Origin: Chloroflexota bacterium
GTDB taxonomy: Bacteria; Chloroflexota; Anaerolineae; Promineifilales; Promineifilaceae
Assembly: GCA_017993775.1 (NCBI GenBank)
Contig: JAGOMA010000019.1
Location: 35,955 to 99,954 of the forward strand
DNA: 64,000 nucleotides
Direction of reading: 5' to 3'
The first letter of the stretch is position 1. Every line of letters starts with the position of its first letter. A program made the position numbers and the translations under genes. Shown in pieces: positions 16,520 through 25,053 of this stretch. Below the pieces are notes generated by a model that made no database searches, was not told the DNA's origin, and was given only the letters and a program-made list of their open reading frames with translations.

Positions 16520-17760
16520 CGCGAGCAGCATGGAAGGAGTGGCTGATTGGTTCCATCGGGCTGGCGCTGTTATTTGCGCTGATGGTCGCCGCCATTCATC
16601 AATTATTTACGCTGGAAGCGGCCGGAGCCAATGATTTTTACCCGCGTTATCGCGGGGCGGTTCTGTTTTGGCAAGAAGGCATTGATCCCTATTCGCCGGC
16701 GGCTACAGAAGCGATTCAACAGGATATGTACGGCCGTCTCGCTCTGCCGGAAGAAGACCAGGTTTTATTTGTCTACCCGTTCTATGTCACCTTCATGCTG
16801 CTGCCGCTGGTGTGGCTGCCGGTTTCGTACAGTTGGATTCAGGCCATCTGGCTGACGACGCTGCTGGTGGGGATGGTAACGGCCGTTCTCCTGACCATTC
16901 GTCTGGTAGACTGGAAAATGCCTTCCTGGCTGCTGACTCTAACCGTGCTTTGGGCGGTGTTGTTTTACAACAATGCCCGCACGATCATTCTGGGCCAGTT
17001 TGCCGCCTTCATCTTTTTGTGGTTGGCGCTGGCGCTGTTGGCGCTGAAGGGCGGGCGCGATGGCTGGGCCGGATTTTTCCTGGCGCTCACCACCATCAAA
17101 CCACAAATGACGTTTTTGGTGATTGCTGCGCTGGGTGTGTGGGCGCTGGGGCAGAGGCGCTGGCGGTTTTTGGCTGGTTTTGGGCTGACTTTGGCCGGGT
17201 TGTGTGCCGCCTCGTTTGTGCTGCTGCCTTCCTGGCTGGGTTCGTTTGTGAATCAGGTGGTATCTTATCCGGGTTATACGTTTACTGGCTCACCGCTGTG
17301 GGTGATCACGGGCTATTATTTCCCGCAGTTGGGCAAACCGGTGGAGCAGGGGTTGATTGTACTGGCGTTGGCCTACATGGTCTGGGAGTGGCGCCGGCTT
17401 TGGCGGCCATCTGACGGGGGGGCGACGGCCGTGTCTGACCAACTTCTCGCCACCCTGGGCATGACCATGATCGTCACCAATCTTATCCTGGTGCGCACAG
17501 CCACCACCAACTACATCATCATGATCATTCCGCTGTTTATGCTGCTGCGCTTGATGACCACACGCTGGCGTTGGGGCAATACGGCCGTTGCTCTGTTCTA
17601 TGCCGTGAGCATCTTTGGTTTCTGGGCGCTGTTTTTAGCCACGATCCAGGGCGACGTGGAACATCCGATCATGTATTTGCCCTGGCCCTTTGGCCTGTTG
17701 ATTGTTTTGGTATGGGGGCAATACAAAAAATGGTGGTCCAGTGACGCCGCATCTCAGTAG
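16516..17760 (+). CDS. GT87 (DUF2029) polytopic glycosyltransferase
   Basis: This 414-residue polytopic protein is clearly paralogous to the gene at 12281: NDFYPRYRGAVLFWQEGIDPYSPAA in the luminal loop and FLALTTIKPQMTFLVIAALGVWALGQRRWRF in the centre. The start ATG 16516 overlaps the stop of the preceding gene (ATGA) and has GGAG upstream, so the two are coupled. The gene ends convergent with the dehydrogenase gene, overlapping it by seven bases. Confidence 0.82.
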   Translation: MTRAAWKEWLIGSIGLALLFALMVAAIHQLFTLEAAGANDFYPRYRGAVLFWQEGIDPYSPAATEAIQQDMYGRLALPEEDQVLFVYPFYVTFMLLPLVWLPVSYSWIQAIWLTTLLVGMVTAVLLTIRLVDWKMPSWLLTLTVLWAVLFYNNARTIILGQFAAFIFLWLALALLALKGGRDGWAGFFLALTTIKPQMTFLVIAALGVWALGQRRWRFLAGFGLTLAGLCAASFVLLPSWLGSFVNQVVSYPGYTFTGSPLWVITGYYFPQLGKPVEQGLIVLALAYMVWEWRRLWRPSDGGATAVSDQLLATLGMTMIVTNLILVRTATTNYIIMIIPLFMLLRLMTTRWRWGNTAVALFYAVSIFGFWALFLATIQGDVEHPIMYLPWPFGLLIVLVWGQYKKWWSSDAASQ

Positions 17761-18743
17761 CCCTTGCCCAAATCCAGGCGATTGGGCATCGCCTCGGCAC
17801 GCGCGGCATGATTGAGCAAATTCGCCAGATGGCTCATGCGCAGGCGGTCGCTGTCCAGCGTTTGCCCGCCGCGATGGGGACTCATAACCACGTTGTCCAG
17901 TTCGTGAAAGGGATAGGTGGCCGGTAAGGTGTGGGCACGGCCGTCTACACTTTCTGGATAGCTGTACCAGACGTCTAACCCGGCGGCGTGCAAACGGCCG
18001 TCGCGCAATCCCTCATACAACGCCTTCTCGTCCACAATCTTGCCCCGCCCAATGTTGACCAGCACCGCGCCCGGCGGCAGCAGCGCCAGTTCCCGCGCCC
18101 CAATCAGGCCGTCGGTCTCTTCCGTGAAGGGCAGGCAGATGAGCAGGGCGTGGGCCTGCGGCAGCAAGTCGGGCAAGGCGGAGGGCGGGTAGAGGGGCAC
18201 GGCCGTTTCTCCATCTTTCACGTTCCGCTTTGTCGCCAACACCGTCATGCCCAGCGCCAGACACAAGTGGGCCACGCGCTGCCCAATCGCCCCGTAGCCC
18301 AGGATGAGCGCCGTTTTGCCCGCCAGCAGCACCGCCTTGCGCGGGCTGTAGCGCGGCCGCCAGTCGCCCTGGCGCAGTGCCTGATCGTAGGGGATGGTGA
18401 GTTTGGCGGCGGCAAGCAGGAGGGTCACGGCCGTTTCGGCCACCGGCGCGGCGTTGTGGTGCAGGTTGTGCACGGCGATGTGAGGAAAATCGGCCAGCAG
18501 GGCGCGGGTTTCGCCCGGCAGCCCGGCCCAGGGGATGATCAGCGCGCGCACGGCCGTCCCGCTGAGTTGTTCGCGGGTGGGGCGACCGCCGACGAGGATA
18601 ACGGCCGTTTCCGGCACCGGCTCGCCCCAGGTCACCGTCACGCCAGGATCAAGCTGCTGCTCCAGCAGCGCCTTCTCCTCCCCGGTGAATACGTAGAAAA
18701 ACTCCGACGGCGCGTGTAAAAAGTGTACGTGAGTGGACATCAT
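17754..18743 (-). CDS. D-isomer-specific 2-hydroxyacid dehydrogenase
   Basis: The product has 329 residues. The NAD-binding motif is GYGAIG (149-154) and the usual catalytic Arg, Glu and His are R233 (NIGRGK), E264 (YSYPES) and H290 (MSPHRGG). The family reduces 2-oxoacids or oxidises D-2-hydroxyacids in the cytoplasm. The substrate is not evident. The N-terminal half is divergent from PGDH and lactate dehydrogenase. It lies downstream of the putative selenoprotein gene on the same strand, separated by a 25-bp hairpin, so cotranscription is uncertain. Confidence 0.83.
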   Translation of the reverse strand: MMSTHVHFLHAPSEFFYVFTGEEKALLEQQLDPGVTVTWGEPVPETAVILVGGRPTREQLSGTAVRALIIPWAGLPGETRALLADFPHIAVHNLHHNAAPVAETAVTLLLAAAKLTIPYDQALRQGDWRPRYSPRKAVLLAGKTALILGYGAIGQRVAHLCLALGMTVLATKRNVKDGETAVPLYPPSALPDLLPQAHALLICLPFTEETDGLIGARELALLPPGAVLVNIGRGKIVDEKALYEGLRDGRLHAAGLDVWYSYPESVDGRAHTLPATYPFHELDNVVMSPHRGGQTLDSDRLRMSHLANLLNHAARAEAMPNRLDLGKGY

Positions 18744-18785
18744 GGTAAACGTTTGTCTCTATCGGAAAGGGGGAAGCGGTACTTT

Positions 18786-18841
18786 GATGCGTGGTGCGTG
18801 ATGCGTGAAGTCATCTCTTCACGCATCACGCATCACGCATC
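18786..18841. repeat. 25-bp hairpin built from GATGCGT/ACGCATC heptamers
   Basis: Arms 18786-18810 and 18817-18841 pair with a single mismatch around a 6-nt loop. Each arm consists of tandem heptamers (GATGCGT or its complement). It lies between the selenoprotein-like gene and the dehydrogenase gene. It may terminate the upstream minus-strand transcript or be an extragenic repeat family member. Confidence 0.7.
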
Positions 18842-18874
18842 ACGCAAAACTCCCCGATATCCGTGTATCCTTGC

Positions 18875-19744
18875 TTATCGGCTGCGCAGCATGTCGCGGA
18901 AGCGGGGGGCCAGTTCGGCGATGATGGGCGAAGGTTCGGGCGGCTGCCACGCTTTGTAGGCTTCTTTCTGGTCGATGGGCCAAATGTCCGGCGCATGGAC
19001 GATGGTTCCGGGGGTAACGGCCGTCTCAAGCACCTCCAGCGCCTGCCGGATCACCCGCAGCTGCCCGGCGGCGTCGCCCGGCTGGCCCAGCGTCTGCCCA
19101 AACGGGTATTCCACAGCCAGCGTGCGCGGCGCGCCCACTTTTTCGGCCCAATAGGGCATCATCGTCACCAAAATGGTTGCCAGACCGGCCGCTTCCAGAG
19201 TACGCGCCAGCACGGGCACGTTGATACAGCAGTCGGGTCAGGTGGGCGTCAGCAGCACGCAGTCCACGCCGGCGGCCTGGAATTTAGCCGCTATTTCCGG
19301 GCCGTAATGGGTTTGCCAGGCAGACGCATCTGGCGGGAAGCCCTGGAAGCCCATGAACGAATAGGCTTCATCGGCCAGCCCGCCAATCACCCCCTGCGCC
19401 GCCAATTCCTGAAAGCGGCTGAGGGGCAGCACGACGTTGAAATCGGTTTCGGCGAAGGCGGGGTTGAGGTGCAGATGGCTGACGGCGACCTCGGTCTGGT
19501 TCACGGTAGCGGGAATTGTTCGATAGGTGGGATCGCCCCAGGTTGGTTCGCGCTGTTCGCGTTCTACATCGAAGGGCGGCTGCGTGGCGCGCAGGTACAG
19601 CCCGCCAGAGGTGACAAGGCCGAATGTGAGATCGGTTAACGGCCGTTCTACCTTTGTCCACGGAATCGGCAGGTCCGGTTCCCGTTCGGTCATCTGGTAA
19701 AACGCGGCAATCAAGCGCGGCAAAAACTTGAAGCTGTCAACCAT
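18875..19744 (-). CDS. GrdB-family reductase-like protein, probable selenoprotein (in-frame UGA = Sec169)
   Basis: Two minus-strand segments in one frame join across TGA at 19238-19240. The joined 289-residue product reads LLTPT-U-PDCCINVPVLARTLEAAG at the junction. In the glycine/sarcosine/betaine reductase selenoprotein B-like family this spot holds the redox Cys or Sec of a P-x-C/U-P-x-C motif. The N-terminus (MVDSFKFLPRLIAAFYQM) and the block REPTWGDPTYRTIP also fit that family. ATG 19744 shares one base with the stop of the enoyl-CoA hydratase gene (TAATG) and has AAGGAAAA upstream; ATG 19759 is an alternative. A small hairpin 16 bases after the UGA fits a bacterial SECIS. If UGA is not recoded, this is a pseudogene. 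No selABC genes are in the window. Confidence 0.72.
19202..19221 (-). promoter_or_regulatory. SECIS-like hairpin downstream of the in-frame UGA
   Basis: On the minus strand a 7-bp stem ACGUGCC/GGCGCGU (one G-U pair) closes a 6-nt loop CGUGCU. The stem begins 16 nt after the UGA and the loop 23 nt after it. G is the second loop base, as in the bacterial SECIS consensus. The fold is short, so this is supportive rather than decisive. Confidence 0.45.
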
Positions 19745-20517
19745 TATTTTCCTTGCCATGCGGCCGGGCGCTTGTTGACAAACGCGTCCATGCCCTCTTT
19801 CTGGTCGTCGGTGCTGAAGAGCATATAGAACAGGCGGCGCTCGTGGGCCAGCCCGGCTTGCAGCGAGGTTTCGTAGACGGCGTTGATGGCTTCTTTGGCC
19901 AGCCGCACGGCGACCGGAGCGCGGTCGGCGATTTGCTGGGCCAGGGCGATGGCCTCGTTGAGGTAGGTTTCGGCTGGGTAGACGCGGTTGACGAGGCCAA
20001 ACTGCTGCGCTTCGACGGCCGTTAACCGTCTATCGTTCAAAATAACTTCCATCGCCAGCGCTTTGCCGAGCGCATACGTGAGCCGCTGCGTGCCGCCCGC
20101 GCCGGGGATGATGCCCAGATTGATTTCCGGCTGGCCGAATACGGCCGTTTCGCTGGCCACAATCATATCGCAGGCCATTGCCAGCTCCAGTCCGCCGCCC
20201 AGGGCAAAGCCAGATACCGCCGCAATGATTGGCTTGCCGGTTTTGCGCAGCTCGTCCCAGTAGTTGATGAACGGGTTATCCAGCATGGCCACCACGCTGG
20301 CGTTAGCCATCTCTTTGATGTCGGCCCCGGCGGCGAAGGCGCGGTCGCTGCCGGTGAGCACCATCGCGCCGATGGCCGCATTGTGGTCGAACTGCGCCAG
20401 GGCGTCGATGACCTCGGCCATCAATTCGCGGCTGAGCGCGTTGAGCGCTTTTGGCCGGTTGAACTGCACAATACCGACACGGCCGTCGATGCGTGTAAGA
20501 ATATGTTCGTAAGTCAT
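19744..20517 (-). CDS. Enoyl-CoA hydratase/isomerase (crotonase family)
   Basis: This 257-residue crotonase-fold enzyme retains both general acid/base glutamates: E111 (ALGGGLELAMACD) and E131 (FGQPEINLGIIPGAGGTQRL). The oxyanion-hole block AAGADIKEM is also present. This fits hydration of trans-2-enoyl-CoA in fatty acid or amino acid breakdown. ATG 20517 has a strong AAGGAGG and matches the family N-terminus. The longer frame to 20625 is rejected. Its stop overlaps the start of the GrdB-like gene, so both are probably made together. No other beta-oxidation gene is near. Confidence 0.92.
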   Translation of the reverse strand: MTYEHILTRIDGRVGIVQFNRPKALNALSRELMAEVIDALAQFDHNAAIGAMVLTGSDRAFAAGADIKEMANASVVAMLDNPFINYWDELRKTGKPIIAAVSGFALGGGLELAMACDMIVASETAVFGQPEINLGIIPGAGGTQRLTYALGKALAMEVILNDRRLTAVEAQQFGLVNRVYPAETYLNEAIALAQQIADRAPVAVRLAKEAINAVYETSLQAGLAHERRLFYMLFSTDDQKEGMDAFVNKRPAAWQGK

Positions 20518-20614
20518 AGGAAGCCTCCTTGATTTGGGCATGTAGGGACTGAGGGCTGGGGATTGGGGGTTGGGGGGCTGAACTTCTCCATCTCCAGTCC
20601 CTAGTCTCCAATTT

Positions 20615-21490
20615 CTAGGCAACAACGTCGCTTAAATTTCGTCCGTAGGGCGTGGTCAAATAGTCTCGCAAATTCTCGATGACCAGGGGTAAGGTAGGCA
20701 GGTTGTGCTGCTTTTTATTGCGGACCACGTAGGCCAGCGCTTCCCCATCGTCGATGGCCTGCTCCAGATAGAGCGCGGCGGCGGCGTGCAGCAGCAGGGC
20801 TTGCTGCGTCTCGCTGAGTCCCTTGAACTCGTCGGCCAGGAGGTGCGGGAGCAGGCGGCGGATGGCCTGGGCGTGGACCCAGCCGGGGTCTTCGGCGTAG
20901 GGCCAGGGCGGCGATTCACCGACCGCTTTGGGCGGGGGGATGAGCAGGTAGACGGTGTCGGCGGTGGGGGCGAGCACGGCCGTTAGCGCCGGATACACCA
21001 GATTGGGCAGGATGGCGATGGTGTGGGTAAACGGCCGTCCGCTCATCTGGCTTAAAAAGCCGGGCAGCGGGCTGTTTTGGAAGATGGCGCTCAGGTCGGC
21101 GGCGGCTTCTTGCCAGACGGCGGCGTGCTGCGCCCAAAAGCTGGGCCAATCCAGGGCGCGGTCAAACTGCCGCAGCCACAGCTGCCACTGCTCATCGTCG
21201 AAGACGATGGGCAGCGGTTCCTGCGCTTCCCACATTGGCGGGGCGCAGCGCAGCAAGGCCATAAACAAAATGTCTACCGCCCAGCCGATTTGCAAATGCT
21301 GATTTATTTTGACGACGGCCGGCTGTGTGGCGGCGATTGGGGCCACAAACTGCCGCGTCTGTTTGGCATGAGGATGCACGGCGTGGGTTAGCCGCGCCTG
21401 TTCCAGGTCCGGCCAACGGCTGGCGGCCAGCAGGGCCATGCCCAGCCGCGCACGATCATCAATGGTGATGTGTACTTGTGCTTCAGACAC
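20615..21490 (-). CDS. Hypothetical protein, 291 residues
   Basis: I do not recognise the family. The start is GTG 21490 with GGAGG seven bases upstream, overlapping the end of the CPBP-like gene by 8 bases. The protein is soluble and rich in Ala, Leu, Pro and Trp. It has an acidic helical middle (FDDEQWQLWLRQFDRALDWPSFWAQHAAVW) and no signal peptide. No known metal or nucleotide motif is visible. The 97 bases between it and the hydratase gene hold an imperfect G-rich/CCAGTCTCC repeat (about 20545-20618) related to the AATCTCC elements elsewhere. The tight spacing suggests it is in one unit with the membrane protein upstream. Confidence 0.65.
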   Translation of the reverse strand: MSEAQVHITIDDRARLGMALLAASRWPDLEQARLTHAVHPHAKQTRQFVAPIAATQPAVVKINQHLQIGWAVDILFMALLRCAPPMWEAQEPLPIVFDDEQWQLWLRQFDRALDWPSFWAQHAAVWQEAAADLSAIFQNSPLPGFLSQMSGRPFTHTIAILPNLVYPALTAVLAPTADTVYLLIPPPKAVGESPPWPYAEDPGWVHAQAIRRLLPHLLADEFKGLSETQQALLLHAAAALYLEQAIDDGEALAYVVRNKKQHNLPTLPLVIENLRDYLTTPYGRNLSDVVA

Positions 21491-22265
21491 GGTAATCGGC
21501 CTCCGTTTTTGGCCATAACCGCCAAATAAACACGAGATAGGCGATAGAAACGACCAGATAAACAATCTGCATGGCCTCTTCCGGTGGCGGCACGGCGGCG
21601 GGAACCATGACTACCCAGGCGGTAAAGCTTTGGATGGCCTGAATGATGACGATGCCTAACAAGCTGCCGGTGCGCAGGCGAATGACGCCATAAAACAAGC
21701 CCCACACCAAGAAGTACAGCAGTCCTGTCAGGCTGTCGTAAAAAGATTCCTGAAAAAATAGGAAGCCGACCATGCCAAACAGGATGCCGCTGCCGAAGGT
21801 GGCTGTCAGCGGTCCGCGCCAATCGGCCAGGGTGCGGAAGAAGAGGCCAAAGGTCCACACCTGGGCGGCGAAGGCTTCAAATAGGAGCAGGTAGATGAGC
21901 GCGCGGGTGGCTCCGGCCGGGCCGTAACCCACATTGAGCACCCAGGCGAAGCGGGCAACCAAAAAGGCGACCCAGCCCATGGCGGCGAAGGCGATGCCGG
22001 CGTATAACGGCCGTTTCTCGCGTAGCCCGATGCCATACAGCCCATACCAGCTCACGCCAATGAGCAGGCTGATGAGACCGGCGCTGCCCAAAAAGAGGGC
22101 GCTGGCGGCACGGCCGTCGGCCGGGTCTACCGGTTGGATGCGGCCGGCCAGGCTGCTAAGCAGTGCCGCGCCAATCAGCGGAATCAGCAGCGCGACGGCC
22201 ACGCGCAGCGGCGCGGGCAGGTTGGCGGCTGAAGTGGTTGAGGAATTGGATGTTGGTTTGGACAT
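21483..22265 (-). CDS. CPBP-like integral membrane protein
   Basis: The product has 260 residues with about seven or eight helices. The layout and the segments FEAFAAQVWTFGLFFRTLADWRGPLTATFGSGILFG and GLLYFLVWGLFYGVIRLRTGSLLG resemble the CPBP (CAAX protease/bacteriocin-processing) superfamily. The canonical EExxxR motif is reduced to a single Glu with a displaced Arg, so proteolytic activity is doubtful. It begins the minus-strand group that continues with the unknown protein and enoyl-CoA hydratase, and is divergent from the MFS gene. Confidence 0.55.
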   Translation of the reverse strand: MSKPTSNSSTTSAANLPAPLRVAVALLIPLIGAALLSSLAGRIQPVDPADGRAASALFLGSAGLISLLIGVSWYGLYGIGLREKRPLYAGIAFAAMGWVAFLVARFAWVLNVGYGPAGATRALIYLLLFEAFAAQVWTFGLFFRTLADWRGPLTATFGSGILFGMVGFLFFQESFYDSLTGLLYFLVWGLFYGVIRLRTGSLLGIVIIQAIQSFTAWVVMVPAAVPPPEEAMQIVYLVVSIAYLVFIWRLWPKTEADYRV

Positions 22266-22366
22266 AATGGCCGTGATTGTAACATTTTTGCCTGGCAGCG
22301 GCGATGGAGGGTGCCGACTTCTGGCCGTTGTTTGTTGATTGGTGACTGTTCGCTACACTTCCGGGT

Positions 22367-23548
22367 ATGACAGATTCACGCATTGAACAAAAAGCGCCAC
22401 GATTTCGCTGGCAGTTGGCGGCCATTACCCTGGCTCGCCTGTTTTTGAATACCGGTTTGCGGATGGTGTACCCGTTTGCTCCGGCTTTTGCGCGCGGGTT
22501 GGATGTGCCGGTAACGGCCGTTTACCGCCTGATCGCCGTGCGCAACGTAGCCGGGTTTTTTAGCCCGGTGTTGGGTCCGCTGGCGCAGCGATACGGCCGT
22601 AAAGTGATGATGATGGTCTCCGCCCTCCTGTTTGGGCTGGGGTGTTTGCTGGTGGTGGTCTGGCCGGCGTATTGGTCGTTGGGCGCGGCGCTGGCGATTC
22701 TGGCCTTTGCCAAGGTTATCTTCGATCCGGCCATGCAGTCGTACGTCGGCGACGCTGTGCCCTATCAACAGCGCGGCAAGGCGCTGGCGGTAACTGAGTA
22801 TGCCTGGTCGCTGGCATTTATTGTGGGCGCGCCGGCCGTGGGGTTGGCAATTCAACGGCAGGGTTGGTCGGCGCCGTTTTTCTGGTTGGGGGTGCTGTCG
22901 TTGACGGCCGTATTTGTCCTCTGGCGTGTGCTGCCCCGCCGCAACCGGCGCGCCAGTGAAGGCGTGGGCTGGCGCGAAACGGTCAGCGTCTTGCGCCGCA
23001 ATCCGGTCATCTGGCTGACTTTTTTGTACATCACCCTGGCAACGGGCGCGAACGAAATGCTGTTCATCATTTACGGCGACTGGATGGAAACCAGTTTTAG
23101 CCTCTCGTTGGCCAGCTTGGGATTGGCTTCTGGCGTGATTGGCGGCTCGGAAATCATCGGCGAAACGTTTGCCGGCTGGTCGGTGGACCGTTTTGGCAAG
23201 CGTCCGGTGATCATTACGACGGGCGTGCTGAATGGCCTGCTTTACGTGCTTATTCCCCACACCAGCGGCAGCCTGACCGCCGCGCTCATCACCCTCTTTT
23301 TTCTATTTCTCACCTTCGAAATCACCCTGGTGGGCGGCATGCCGCTGATGACCGAACTGGTTCCACGCGCTCGTGGGGTGGTGATGACGATGGTTTTGGC
23401 GGCGATGTCGATGGGGCGTCTGGTGGGCGCGACGCTTGGCCCGGTGATCTGGCTGCGCGGCGGCTTTGTCTGGAGTGGTCTGTCGTCGGGGGTGATGATG
23501 GGCACGGCCGTTCTCATTCTATTTCTCTGGATTCGAGAAGGGGAATAG
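22367..23548 (+). CDS. Major facilitator superfamily transporter
   Basis: This 393-residue protein has twelve predicted helices. The MFS signature loop between helices 2 and 3 is GPLAQRYGRKVMMM and its repeat in the second half is FAGWSVDRFGKRPVIITTG. The middle loop LPRRNRRASEGVGWRETVSVLRRNP separates the halves. Substrate unknown; general layout suits an efflux permease. The start ATG 22367 has only a weak GGG ribosome site. Confidence 0.85.
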   Translation: MTDSRIEQKAPRFRWQLAAITLARLFLNTGLRMVYPFAPAFARGLDVPVTAVYRLIAVRNVAGFFSPVLGPLAQRYGRKVMMMVSALLFGLGCLLVVVWPAYWSLGAALAILAFAKVIFDPAMQSYVGDAVPYQQRGKALAVTEYAWSLAFIVGAPAVGLAIQRQGWSAPFFWLGVLSLTAVFVLWRVLPRRNRRASEGVGWRETVSVLRRNPVIWLTFLYITLATGANEMLFIIYGDWMETSFSLSLASLGLASGVIGGSEIIGETFAGWSVDRFGKRPVIITTGVLNGLLYVLIPHTSGSLTAALITLFFLFLTFEITLVGGMPLMTELVPRARGVVMTMVLAAMSMGRLVGATLGPVIWLRGGFVWSGLSSGVMMGTAVLILFLWIREGE

Positions 23549-23614
23549 CCGCCGGTTGAGGTAAAATTGTCGGCAGCGGGAGTTCGTCGCTATTTGCTGT
23601 AAGGAGGAAATGAC

Positions 23615-24895
23615 ATGATACAAGTCGATTTATTGATTCATTCCGCCGGGCAGGTGTGCGTGGTTCCCGGCCCTGATGGCCCACAGCGCGGCGCAGCCTT
23701 GGGCGAATTGGGCCTCATGGCCAATGGCGCGGTGGCTGTGCGTGATGGGGTGATTGTGGCAGTGGGGGAGACGGCCGTTCTCCAGGCGCAGTATGACGCC
23801 GCAAACAACCTGGACGCAGACGGCCGTTGCGTGATCCCCGGCTTTGTGGACCCCCACACCCACATTCCCTGGGCCGGTGACCGGGCCGGAGAGTTTGAGC
23901 AGCGGTTGGCTGGAGCCACGTACATGGAAATCATGGCTGCTGGCGGCGGCATTATGTCAACCGTGCGCCGGGTGCGGCAGGCCACTTTGGCGGAATTGGT
24001 GGCCGTGAACTTGCCGCGTCTGGACGCCATGCTGCGCTACGGCACTACCAGCATGGAGGCCAAAACCGGCTACGGCTTATCGGTTGAGGCTGAAATGAAG
24101 CAGTTGGATGCCATTCTCGCCCTGGATCGCGCGCATGCAATTGACATAACGCCTACATTTTTACCGGCCCACGCCGTGCCGGTGGAGTATCACGGCCGTA
24201 CAGACGAGTATGTCGATCTCATCATCAACGAGATGCTGCCTGCCGGAGCTGAATGGATGGCCCGGAACGGCCGTGCTCTTTTCTGCGATGTGTTTTGTGA
24301 GGAAGGCGTGTTCGACCTGGACCAGACCCGGCGCATTTTGGCGCGGGCCGCCGAATTAGGGTTTGGCCTGAAAGTCCACGCCGACGAATTTGTGGGCCTG
24401 GGCGGCACAAAATTGGCCGTGGAAATGGGCGCGGTATCGGCCGACCACCTCGTGGAGACCCCGATGGCCGACATTATCGCGTTGGGGCAGGGCGAAACGA
24501 TTGCCGTCGGGTTGCCAGGGACGCCCTTCGGCCTGGGGCACAGCAGCTACACACCGGCGAAGGCCATTCTGGCCGCCGGGGGCGCGCTCGCGCTGGCCAC
24601 CGACTGCAACCCGGGCACTAGCTGGTGCGAATCGATGCAAATGGTGATTGCTCTGGCCTGCCGCTACATGGGGCTGACCCAGGCGCAGGCTTTGGCCGCG
24701 TCTACGTTAAACAGCGCTCACGCCATCGGCCGGGGGCACGAAGTGGGCAGCCTGGAACCGGGCAAACAGGCGGACCTGCTGATTTTGTCCACGGCCGATT
24801 ATCGCCAGTTGGGTTATCGTTATGGCGTCAATCTGGTGGAAACGGCCGTTAAAAAAGGGCAGGTCGTGGGCCATCAGACCACGACCGCGCCTTGA
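23615..24895 (+). CDS. hutI: Imidazolonepropionase
   Basis: This 426-residue amidohydrolase is typical in length for HutI, which opens imidazolone-5-propionate to N-formimino-glutamate in histidine breakdown. Metal ligands are in DPHTHIPWAGDR, with further His in VHADEF and the Asp in ATDCNPGTSW. The block GATYMEIMAAGGGIMSTVRRVRQAT is characteristic of the family. ATG 23615 has a strong AAGGAGG. No hutH, hutU or hutG lies nearby, so the rest of the pathway is elsewhere. A small GAAAGG/CCTTTC hairpin (24937-24951) follows. Confidence 0.92.
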   Translation: MIQVDLLIHSAGQVCVVPGPDGPQRGAALGELGLMANGAVAVRDGVIVAVGETAVLQAQYDAANNLDADGRCVIPGFVDPHTHIPWAGDRAGEFEQRLAGATYMEIMAAGGGIMSTVRRVRQATLAELVAVNLPRLDAMLRYGTTSMEAKTGYGLSVEAEMKQLDAILALDRAHAIDITPTFLPAHAVPVEYHGRTDEYVDLIINEMLPAGAEWMARNGRALFCDVFCEEGVFDLDQTRRILARAAELGFGLKVHADEFVGLGGTKLAVEMGAVSADHLVETPMADIIALGQGETIAVGLPGTPFGLGHSSYTPAKAILAAGGALALATDCNPGTSWCESMQMVIALACRYMGLTQAQALAASTLNSAHAIGRGHEVGSLEPGKQADLLILSTADYRQLGYRYGVNLVETAVKKGQVVGHQTTTAP

Positions 24896-25053
24896 GGCGC
24901 GGGACGGGTTTGGCGGTTCAGGTGAGTTTATGGTGTGAAAGGTCGCCTTTCAGACCTGCCTGAGAGCCACAAATTTGCCGGTCAATAGGGTCTGGGTATA
25001 ATCGAATTGGCTTTACAGTTACACATTATGTCATTTATTGATTGGGCTGATAC

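Noticed and set aside
19238..19759. Two separate genes (173 and 114 codons) at the GrdB-like locus
   Set aside because: Both lie in one frame, the junction TGA falls at the family's redox residue, and the second part has no ribosome site or natural start.
22376..23260. A 294-codon minus-strand frame over the MFS gene
   Set aside because: It is Arg/Gln/His-rich with no domain, opposite a clear transporter, so it is a shadow frame.
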